Shown here piece by piece: positions 57,124 through 64,000 of a stretch of DNA of 64,000 nt; positions within the stretch are counted from its first letter, which is position 1; every line of letters begins with the position of its first letter. This DNA is from Haliscomenobacter hydrossis DSM 1100 (GTDB lineage Bacteria; Bacteroidota; Bacteroidia; Chitinophagales; Saprospiraceae): assembly GCF_000212735.1 (NCBI RefSeq), contig NC_015510.1:868001-932000 (forward strand), in the 5' to 3' direction. A program made the position numbers and the translations under genes. The notes beneath the pieces were generated by a model, which saw only the letters and a list, made by a program, of their open reading frames with translations, searched no databases and was not told the origin of the DNA.

Positions 57124-60100
57124 TTAATTTACAAACATCACCCCTTTTTCCTTCGCCATTTGGTTGATTTTGAAAAGGTTGCCATCAATCGTATTTTTCA
57201 GTTTACCCAATTCTTCATCCACCATTTGGCTCAACTTGCCGCGCACTTCTTCCCCTTGCTTGGTCGGTCGGAAGTCGCCTTGCGCTTGTTCCACCATCAA
57301 GTGCGCCAAGCGGTTGTTGAGTTTGATGCCATAGTTGAGCGGATCTTGCACACTTTGGTTTTTGGTTTGGTGGATGTTGTTTTCGATGACGATGAGTTCG
57401 CCTTCAAACTTCTTGATGGCGTCCAGCATATCCTTGTTTTTTTCGTCGCTGCCCAGTTTGTTCTTGAGGTAGTTCAAATCCTCCTTGATTTTGCGCAGGT
57501 TGATGATGCCTTCATTGGCTTCGGTTACCTTGTTGCGCACCTTCATCAAAAAGTCGAATTGCGCCTGGAAATCCTCCGGGGTGGTATTCAAACGAGGGTC
57601 TTTGAGAATTTCAAAATCCTGGGTTTGCACCTGGCCGTTCACGGTTAACCGGACTTGATACTTTCCAGGTACAGCTTTTGGCCCTAAATTCGGTGAGCCA
57701 TAAAACACCATCCCCGGGAAGGTTTTGTAACCCGGGTAACGCATGTCCCACACAAAGCGCCCCCCTCCTGCTTTGACGGTGATTTGGTTTAGCCGATCTT
57801 TGGCTTTGGTACTGAAGCTACGGATCGTATCCCCATTGCTTTCCAAAATGTCGATTTTGACCTCGGCTTTCTCGTCCAGTTTTTTGATGAAATAATGGAT
57901 CATCACCCCATTGGGATGGTTTTCACCTTCCAGTTTAGGGTCACGGCGATTGCTGCCTGCCATGCGGTATGTTGGCATGGGTTGGTACAAAATGACTTCC
58001 TTGGCCGCTAGCTCCGTGTTGAGTTGTTGCAAGGGCGTCAGGTCGTCGATGAGCCAGAAACTCCGGCCATGCGTGGCGGCAATGAGGTTGTCGTTTTTGA
58101 CCGCCAAATCGGCAATGGGTACGGGTGGGAGGTTGAGTTGAAGCTTGGACCAGTTCTCCCCATCGTCAAAAGATAGCCAGACGCCTTTTTCGGTACCCGC
58201 GTACAGCAGTCCTTGGCGTTTTTGGTCAGCGCGTACCACCCGGACAAATTCATCTTTGGGGATTCCTTTGGTCGTCACCGTCCAGGTTTTGCCATAGTCC
58301 AAAGTCCGGTAAATGTAGGGGGTGTAATCACCAAATTTGTAGGAAGTGGCCGCAATGTAAGCTTCACCTTTCACAAAGGGGCTGACCTCTACGGCATTGA
58401 CCATGTTGAGTTTGGGGGACATGGGCGGCGTGACGTTTTTCCAGTTTTTGCCCCCGTCCTGACTCACATAAACCATGCCATCATCGGAACCTGTCCAGAT
58501 TTCGCCCTCGGTAAAGGGCGATTCAGCAGCCGCAAAAATATTGGCGTAATATTCTGCTCCCGTATTGTCTTGGGTAATTGGGCCACCGGAAGATTTGATG
58601 GTTTCAGGATCGGCGCGGGTCAGGTCGGGACTGATCACCTCCCAACTTTCGCCACCATTCAAACTCATGTGCAGGTGGTTGGAGCAGGCGTAGAGTTTTT
58701 TGGGGTTGTGCGGACTAAAAAACACCGGATAATTCCAGTTGAAACGATACTTCATCACTTCGGCACCCGAACCTGCGGGCAGGTCGGGGTACACATTGGT
58801 GGAGCGCTCTTGGCCCGTTTCCAGGTTTTGCATGGTCATATAGCCCTTGTAGTCCCCACCGTAGACCACTTCGCTGTTCAGCGGGTCGGGCGCCAGATGG
58901 GCAGATTCGCCGATGGCCAGGGCAGTCCAGTCTTTTTCCGTCACGGCGTTGCCATTGGTTCGGTGCGGGATGCGCACGCTGGAGTTGTCTTGCTGTGCGC
59001 CGTAGATGCGATACGGAAAATGATTGTCGGTAGATACGCGGTAAAACTGGGCGGTGGGCTGGTTGTGATAAGTCGTCCAGTTGTTGCCCCCGTCGTTGGA
59101 AATTTGTGCGCCGCCATCGTCGGCCATCGCCATCCGTTTGTTGTTGTCGGGGTCGATCCAGAGGTCGTGGTGGTCGCCATGGGGAGCGTTTTTGAGCGCA
59201 AAGGTTTTGCCTCCGTCTTTGGAAATGCCGTAACTCACGTTGAGCACGTACACGATGTCTTCATTTTGCGAGTCGGCATAAATGCGGCAATAATACCAGG
59301 CGCGTTGCAGTAGAGCGCGGTCTTGATTGAGCCGGGTCCAGGTTGCGCCCCCGTCGTCAGAACGGTAAACGCCTCCACCCTCCTTGTTTTCGATGATGCT
59401 CCACACACGATTGGAATTTTGGGGTGAAACCGTCACGCCGATGATGCCGTTGGTACCGCTGGGCATGCCGGGTTTGTCGGAGAGGTTTACCCAGGTATCG
59501 CCACCGTCGGTACTTTTCCAGAGTTTGGAATCCGGGCCACCGCTGTCCATGCGGTAACCATTGCGGCTCATGTTCCAGGTGCTGGCGTAGATGATGCGGG
59601 GGTTATTGGGGTCGAGGATGAGGTCGGCAGCACCTGCTTTATCGTTGATGTAGAGGATTTTTTTCCAGGTTTGGCCTCCGTCCATGCTGCGGAATACGCC
59701 GCGCATTTCATTGGGTTTCCAGAGGTTGCCCAGAGCGGCTACGTAGACTACGTCGGCATTTTTGGGGTGTACCCGAATGCGGGCAATGTGCCGGGAGTCT
59801 TGCAGTCCAATGCTCTTCCAAGTAGCACCCGCGTCGGTGGATTTCCAAAGTCCGGCGCCAGAAGCTACGTTGTTGCGCAGGGTTTGTTCCCCTTCGCCCA
59901 CGTAGATCACGTTGGGATCACTTTCCGCTACGGCAACCGCGCCGATGGAACCACCGTAGTATTTGTCACTGATGTTGTCCCAGGTTTGACCAGCATCTTG
60001 GGTGCGCCATACCCCTCCACCAACGGTGCCAAAATAGTAGAGGTTGGGATTGCCGCGCACGCCCGTGACGGTACAAGAGCGCCCACCGCGGAAGGGGCCG

Positions 60101-60222
60101 AGCTCGCGCCAGCGGAGGCCTTCGTAGAGCGAGGGATCAAAGGTGAGGGACTTATTGGTCTGGGCAAGGCTCAAGATGCTGAATACCAGCATCATGCTAA
60201 AGGAGAGAATGGATTTTTGCAT
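57124..60222 (-). CDS. Large exported BNR/sortilin-like beta-propeller protein
   Basis: A 1032-residue protein with a Sec signal (residues 1-20, ending LAQ). At least ten Asp-box motifs of the form SxDxGxTW can be seen (RTQDAGQTWD, KSTDAGATWK, RSMDGGQTWK, KSTDGGDTWV, RSDDGGATWT and later ones), followed by a C-terminal helical region (about 880-1032). This is the VPS10/sortilin-type ten-bladed propeller found in Bacteroidota as glycosidase- or peptidase-associated proteins of unclear activity. No sialidase catalytic Arg triad can be placed, so I call it a binding propeller rather than a proven hydrolase. Confidence 0.8.
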   Translation of the reverse strand: MQKSILSFSMMLVFSILSLAQTNKSLTFDPSLYEGLRWRELGPFRGGRSCTVTGVRGNPNLYYFGTVGGGVWRTQDAGQTWDNISDKYYGGSIGAVAVAESDPNVIYVGEGEQTLRNNVASGAGLWKSTDAGATWKSIGLQDSRHIARIRVHPKNADVVYVAALGNLWKPNEMRGVFRSMDGGQTWKKILYINDKAGAADLILDPNNPRIIYASTWNMSRNGYRMDSGGPDSKLWKSTDGGDTWVNLSDKPGMPSGTNGIIGVTVSPQNSNRVWSIIENKEGGGVYRSDDGGATWTRLNQDRALLQRAWYYCRIYADSQNEDIVYVLNVSYGISKDGGKTFALKNAPHGDHHDLWIDPDNNKRMAMADDGGAQISNDGGNNWTTYHNQPTAQFYRVSTDNHFPYRIYGAQQDNSSVRIPHRTNGNAVTEKDWTALAIGESAHLAPDPLNSEVVYGGDYKGYMTMQNLETGQERSTNVYPDLPAGSGAEVMKYRFNWNYPVFFSPHNPKKLYACSNHLHMSLNGGESWEVISPDLTRADPETIKSSGGPITQDNTGAEYYANIFAAAESPFTEGEIWTGSDDGMVYVSQDGGKNWKNVTPPMSPKLNMVNAVEVSPFVKGEAYIAATSYKFGDYTPYIYRTLDYGKTWTVTTKGIPKDEFVRVVRADQKRQGLLYAGTEKGVWLSFDDGENWSKLQLNLPPVPIADLAVKNDNLIAATHGRSFWLIDDLTPLQQLNTELAAKEVILYQPMPTYRMAGSNRRDPKLEGENHPNGVMIHYFIKKLDEKAEVKIDILESNGDTIRSFSTKAKDRLNQITVKAGGGRFVWDMRYPGYKTFPGMVFYGSPNLGPKAVPGKYQVRLTVNGQVQTQDFEILKDPRLNTTPEDFQAQFDFLMKVRNKVTEANEGIINLRKIKEDLNYLKNKLGSDEKNKDMLDAIKKFEGELIVIENNIHQTKNQSVQDPLNYGIKLNNRLAHLMVEQAQGDFRPTKQGEEVRGKLSQMVDEELGKLKNTIDGNLFKINQMAKEKGVMFVN

Positions 60223-60406
60223 TTGGTTCGGCTTGTGTTTGTTTCTGGGGATTAAAATAGGGAAAAATGGGGAAGATTTGGGTGTCGGAATTAATTTTCT
60301 AAGAAGGATTGATTACGCTCAAGCATTTAAACACTCTAATTTTCCACCCAAAAAAACCTATCTTTATCCGCACACCCCTCACCATGCGGGTAAAACGATT
60401 ACAACT

Positions 60407-61669
60407 ATGCCTTTGGCCCAACCCATTGCCGCTCTGCGCCAGGAACTAAATAAACTGCTGGCTGATGATGACCTGCCTGCGGGCCTCAAACTCTGTAAAG
60501 GACTGTTGCCCGAAAATGGCGAAAAATTCAAACTCATCTTGGCCATGCAGGCCCAGCTCCAATTGTTGAACAAGGAGAATATCAAAGGCAAAATCACCCA
60601 GGAAGAATACGCCCGCCGCCTGGCCATTATCGTGGATGCCTTCATCACCTTTGTCGCCGAACTGGAAACCCTTGACTTTGATCCACCCGCCATCGATCCT
60701 GATGCTGACGCCCAAAATGGTGCCCAAACCGGCCACGTACTCTACCGTGTGCCGCACAGTATGGCTCTTGGCAAAGCCAGCATTTGTACCATCCGCGTAG
60801 CCATTGACGAAGACGCCATTTTGGAAGACATCATCATTGACAAAGACACTCGCCTGAAGGAAAAAATCGAGGTTTCTGAACGCATGAGCGCCGAAATCCT
60901 GGGTACCGAAAGCGAGGCATTTGACATCCTCGCACTCAATGCCAAAGACCAGCGGGTACACCCCACAGGTTATACCCAATGGTTGTTTCGGGTGACGCCC
61001 CTCCTGGAAGGGGAACACCTGTTGCTGGTGAAAGTCTCCTTGCTGGAGTTTGATCCAAACACCAAAGAGTACGTGCCCCGCGATGTTTCGGTGCTGGAAA
61101 CGGTGGTGGTAGCAAGTGCACCCCAGCATAGCGACGAGGAGGAAGTGCCGCTGAAATCGGTAGGAAAATCTTTTGTGGTGGGACAAAAGGTGGATAAAAA
61201 ACCAAACATCAACATTGATATAGGCACTTTTAACCCCGCCCTGGAAATCACTGGGGCAACGGAGCTCAACCTTGATGATTTAAGCGATATTTTGATCCCC
61301 ATCGTGAAGAACAGTGGGAAAAAAGAAACAAAAACAGGAGCCCAACCTAGCCCCAAAAGTCCCACCCATTCAGCGCACTCCGACCCTTTCCACAAAGAAA
61401 TGGTGTTGGTGAAGGGGAGTGATTTTTACCTCAGTCAATCCGCAGTGACCTTCGCGCAATGGCGGGCGGTGATGGGTAGCAACGCCTCCAGTTTTGACGG
61501 CTGTGACCAATGCTCGATAGAACACATCAACTGGGAGGACATTCAGGCATTCCTCAAAACCCTGAATGCCCAGACGGGGCGGCAATACCGCTTGCCGACT
61601 GAGGCGGAATGGGAATACGCAGTAAGTGTTGGGTACCAGAACAATTTGGGATTTCGGCTTGCGCTCTAG
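60407..61669 (+). CDS. EAD11-like adaptor with collapsed FGE-sulfatase domain
   Basis: The start at 60407 (MPLAQPIAALRQELNKLLAD) gives 420 residues; the longer frame reads back through the upstream gene. Residues 1-85 resemble an effector-associated domain (EAD11 type: two to four helices ending KGKITQEEYARRLAIIVDAF). Residues 100-240 form a beta-rich region of unknown family (TIRVAIDEDAILEDIIID). Residues 310-420 are an FGE-sulfatase/SUMF1-like domain whose core is missing: QYRLPTEAEWEYA at about 392-404 jumps to NNLGFRLAL at the end, skipping about 90 residues. It is probably an inactive or repurposed signalling adaptor. It is divergent from the sortilin-like gene. Confidence 0.7.
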   Translation: MPLAQPIAALRQELNKLLADDDLPAGLKLCKGLLPENGEKFKLILAMQAQLQLLNKENIKGKITQEEYARRLAIIVDAFITFVAELETLDFDPPAIDPDADAQNGAQTGHVLYRVPHSMALGKASICTIRVAIDEDAILEDIIIDKDTRLKEKIEVSERMSAEILGTESEAFDILALNAKDQRVHPTGYTQWLFRVTPLLEGEHLLLVKVSLLEFDPNTKEYVPRDVSVLETVVVASAPQHSDEEEVPLKSVGKSFVVGQKVDKKPNINIDIGTFNPALEITGATELNLDDLSDILIPIVKNSGKKETKTGAQPSPKSPTHSAHSDPFHKEMVLVKGSDFYLSQSAVTFAQWRAVMGSNASSFDGCDQCSIEHINWEDIQAFLKTLNAQTGRQYRLPTEAEWEYAVSVGYQNNLGFRLAL

Positions 61670-61746
61670 TTGCTGAGTTTGAGCGATGTTTGTAGTATCT
61701 CAAAGTAAAAGTTTGAAATATCCCTCATGATTCAAAACCTTAGGTT

Positions 61747-62241
61747 ATGAAACCATCAACTCCAATATTCATTTTGCTCATTTTCCTTGCGCAATTAGGC
61801 TTCGGCCAAACCGCAGATTCCATATTAAATGGTAGTTGGTTAAAACTAAAAGCGGCACTACAATGGAAATCCGGCATTGTAGCAGATTTATTGAAACAAA
61901 ATTTCACCAAATCTCCCAAAATTGATAAAACGCAAATTGGCGTTGCTCAAAATATGGCGTTGGAACTGTATAAAAGGGTGGATACTTTGCAAACAAGGGA
62001 TAAATTTTCGATCTCTGGAGTATATGCGCTCAACACTAGTTTGGCAACTTTAGTTGGAGATATATTTAACGCCCCAAAAAAAACACGAAGGTTTTGGCGA
62101 AGAAATGATGAGGCTTTGCAACTCATGTCGCAACTTGAGGCTTGTGAAAATAGGATAGCGGTTGCAAGGGGCCAATACAATGAGCTTTGCAACCAATACA
62201 AGATGACTGACCTCTTTTTTGGCCCTTTTGAACCGGAGTAG
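61747..62241 (+). CDS. Exported LemA-like protein
   Basis: A 164-residue protein with a Sec signal (residues 1-20, ending GFGQ). The region SILNGSWLKLKAALQWKSGI (about 25-44) matches the pattern of LemA helix 1, and the later ENRIAVARGQYNELCNQYKM (about 133-152) its characteristic helix. The C-terminal NLIAGLF tail of LemA is absent, so the resemblance is partial. LemA proteins are membrane-anchored helical bundles of unclear function. It lies 77 bases downstream of the EAD-FGE gene on the same strand. A family-A palindrome follows. Confidence 0.5.
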   Translation: MKPSTPIFILLIFLAQLGFGQTADSILNGSWLKLKAALQWKSGIVADLLKQNFTKSPKIDKTQIGVAQNMALELYKRVDTLQTRDKFSISGVYALNTSLATLVGDIFNAPKKTRRFWRRNDEALQLMSQLEACENRIAVARGQYNELCNQYKMTDLFFGPFEPE

Positions 62242-62336
62242 GGAGGTCTTGAAAGTAAGGGCTAGCTCTCTACTTGGGTAAAGAGACTATGTATTTTTAG
62301 TTGGTGTTGATTGTTTCATATCAGCGGTTATTATAC

Positions 62337-62554
62337 CACGTGAATCCTGAATTAATCTTATTGGTAATCAAAGAAGTGCGACTTCTCCGAAGTCGTAAAA
62401 AACTGCTGATACAAATGCTACAAACATGCGACTTCTCCGAAGTCGATAAAATGACCTCGGAGAGGTCACACGTTTGTAGAAAACATTGACAGTTCGGGGT
62501 TCCGACTTCGGAGAAGTCGCACATTCTTACCTGGTTAATTCAGAACTCACGTTA
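62337..62554. repeat. Nested palindrome, family A, copy 3
   Basis: Third copy of the 220-bp element, with outer arms CACGTGAATCCTGAATTAAT and TTAATTCAGAACTCACGTTA, the paired GTGCGACTTCTCCGAAGTCG blocks and a central hairpin with CTACAAACATG / CACGTTTGTAG ends. The right arm supplies the stop codon (62552-62554) of the convergent oxidoreductase gene. The rest of 62242-62336 shows nothing recognisable. Confidence 0.88.
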
Positions 62555-63919
62555 CACCTTATTTGGATCCGGATGCACCCAAGGTTTCCGGTATGGGCGT
62601 ACCAGCAAGCCATTGGCTGCTTTGTCGCCTACAATCTGCCGTTTCTTCGGATCATACACCAACTCCCGTCCGGTTTCCATCGACAAATTGGCCAGGATGC
62701 AACTGGCGGTAGAAATGTGCCCTTCTTCAATATCGGCCACGGGTCTGCTTTTCTTGTCAATCGCTTCCAGGAAATCGAGCATGTGCAAGCGGGTGGCTGG
62801 AGCGGCATTCAATTCAATGCGCTCTTCGGTCAGGTCTTCCGGGTATTTTTCTTTTTCGAACACCACGTCTTTGTGAATTTTTGGCCCATCGCCAAAAGGA
62901 ACAAAATCATAGCGCATGGTGCTGGCAATCAAGGTGCCTTTTTCCCCGAAGAGGGTGAAAGACCAGGGATAATCCGGATTGGCAGGAGTACCCCAACTGC
63001 GGTGTTGCCACACACAATTCAGCTCGTCGTACTTAAAAATAGCGGATTGGGTATCCGGAATATTCGATTTGCCTTCTTTTTGCACATAAATCCCTCCGGT
63101 GGATTCGATGGAATTGGGCCAGCCCAATTTCAGCATCCAACGCACGGTATCAAACATGTGTACACACATATCGCCCATGATTCCATTGCCGTATTCCTTA
63201 AACGTACGCCACCAGCGGATGTGGGGCAGGCCATCGTAAGGCCGCATGGGGGCGGGGCCAGTCCACATCTCGTAATCTAAAAAATCCGGAACGGGCTCTA
63301 CTGGCGGATTCCCGTTGTTGCGCATGTGGAAATAACAGCACATCTCAACGTGTGATACTTTGCCCAGCAGGCCAGCATCTACAATGTTCTTTTTGGCATC
63401 AATCAGGTGCGGAGTACTTTTGCGCTGGGTGCCTACCTGCACCACCCGATTGTATTTGCGGGCTGCAGCCACCATCGCTTCCCCTTCCATCACATCTACA
63501 CTGATCGGCTTTTGTACATACACATGCGCGCCCGCTTTTACGGCTTCGATGGTTTGCAGGGCATGCCAATGATCGGGGGTTCCGATCAGCACGATGTCCA
63601 GTTTGTTTTCGGCGAGCATTTTGCGGTAGTCCCCATAGAGTTTGGGCGTCTTTCCGGATTTTTGCCGCTGGCTGACGAGTTTGGCGGCGGCGTTTAACAT
63701 GTTTTTGTCTACATCACAAAGGGCAATCACTTCAACGGGTACAACCTGGATCAGGCGAAATAGATCACTTTTGCCGTACCAGCCCGTGCCGATCAAGCCG
63801 ACCCGCAGGGGCTCCAGCGGATTGATCAGGTCGAGCCCATATAAACCCAAGGTGTTGAGCGCCAGCATTGCGGATGCGCCTTTCAGAAAATGTCTGCGAT
63901 TGATGTTGAAGGTTTCCAT
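62552..63919 (-). CDS. Tat-exported Gfo/Idh/MocA-family oxidoreductase
   Basis: A 455-residue protein with a Tat signal (NRRHFLKGASAML near residues 6-18). The Rossmann motif RVGLIGTGWYG is at about 39-49, and the catalytic-site segment VYVQKPISVD near 133-142 holds the conserved EKP-like Lys (here QKP). The C-terminal substrate domain is of normal length. Such exported members of the family are frequent in Bacteroidota and Planctomycetota and act on sugars with a tightly bound NAD(P). It stands alone at the window edge; its stop codon lies in a family-A palindrome. Confidence 0.9.
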   Translation of the reverse strand: METFNINRRHFLKGASAMLALNTLGLYGLDLINPLEPLRVGLIGTGWYGKSDLFRLIQVVPVEVIALCDVDKNMLNAAAKLVSQRQKSGKTPKLYGDYRKMLAENKLDIVLIGTPDHWHALQTIEAVKAGAHVYVQKPISVDVMEGEAMVAAARKYNRVVQVGTQRKSTPHLIDAKKNIVDAGLLGKVSHVEMCCYFHMRNNGNPPVEPVPDFLDYEMWTGPAPMRPYDGLPHIRWWRTFKEYGNGIMGDMCVHMFDTVRWMLKLGWPNSIESTGGIYVQKEGKSNIPDTQSAIFKYDELNCVWQHRSWGTPANPDYPWSFTLFGEKGTLIASTMRYDFVPFGDGPKIHKDVVFEKEKYPEDLTEERIELNAAPATRLHMLDFLEAIDKKSRPVADIEEGHISTASCILANLSMETGRELVYDPKKRQIVGDKAANGLLVRPYRKPWVHPDPNKV

Positions 63920-64000
63920 GCAGGTGTTGAATTGTGATGATTGTAGACTCCAAATATAATGATCCTGCGTTCAATCCGGCATCTTTTTCTTACCTTTGTC

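Noticed and set aside
60143-60406. Upstream extension of the EAD-FGE gene
   Set aside because: It overlaps the 5' end of the divergent sortilin-like gene and lacks family similarity; the ATG at 60407 fits the EAD start.

Overview
The window looks like a chromosome segment from a member of the Bacteroidota, most likely a Saprospiraceae/Haliscomenobacter-type organism. The evidence is two SusC/SusD pairs, SMP-30 and RraA-family exported proteins, LytTR regulators, many Sec, Tat and lipoprotein signals, and intermediate GC content. The genus is a guess from gene style; there is no rRNA or other marker here. No rRNA, tRNA, CRISPR array, intact transposase or prophage was found.

Layout. 1-12.9 kb: a truncated TPR protein, a LytTR regulator with a membrane partner, an amino-acid permease, a sensor/HTH membrane protein next to a serine hydrolase, an MFS transporter, a PepSY-like protein, and a cyclase/ABM operon. 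11.9-20.6 kb: two AraC regulators with an aldo/keto reductase, two paralogous SnoaL-like proteins, an exported flavodoxin, a type-B carboxylesterase and a lipoprotein alpha/beta hydrolase. Two of these promoters share a 39-bp module. 21-26.4 kb: a molybdenum hydroxylase locus with two paralogous Tat-exported large subunits on either side of one 2Fe-2S subunit. 26.4-27.3 kb: gene debris, comprising a UPF0175 antitoxin with an internally deleted DUF3368 toxin and an aldo/keto reductase fragment. An acyl-CoA synthetase follows.

29.4-48.1 kb: a catabolic locus with SusC/SusD (SusD-like_2 type), an enolase-superfamily dehydratase, two RraA-family aldolase homologues, a cupin-SMP-30 fusion, an SMP-30 lactonase, a beta-helix lyase-like protein, an esterase, a bicupin and a PQQ dehydrogenase with heme c. 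Every catabolic enzyme carries a Sec, Tat or lipoprotein signal or membrane anchor. Together they could form an extracytoplasmic oxidative route: sugar to lactone, to aldonic acid, to 2-keto-3-deoxy acid, to pyruvate plus aldehyde. 48.3-51.8 kb: a small AT-rich defence island with a VapBC-type pair and a Septu-like ATPase/HNH nuclease pair. 52-60.2 kb: a second SusC/SusD pair and a large exported BNR/sortilin-like protein. 60.4-64 kb: an effector-associated-domain protein with a collapsed FGE-sulfatase domain, a LemA-like protein and a Tat-exported Gfo/Idh/MocA oxidoreductase.

The most striking non-coding signal is a set of intergenic nested palindromes, about 50-350 bp, in at least nine sequence families. 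One family has three copies and another has two. Many sit between convergent genes and several contain a neighbour's stop codon. Their role is unknown; bidirectional termination, 3'-end protection and mobile-element remnants are all possible.
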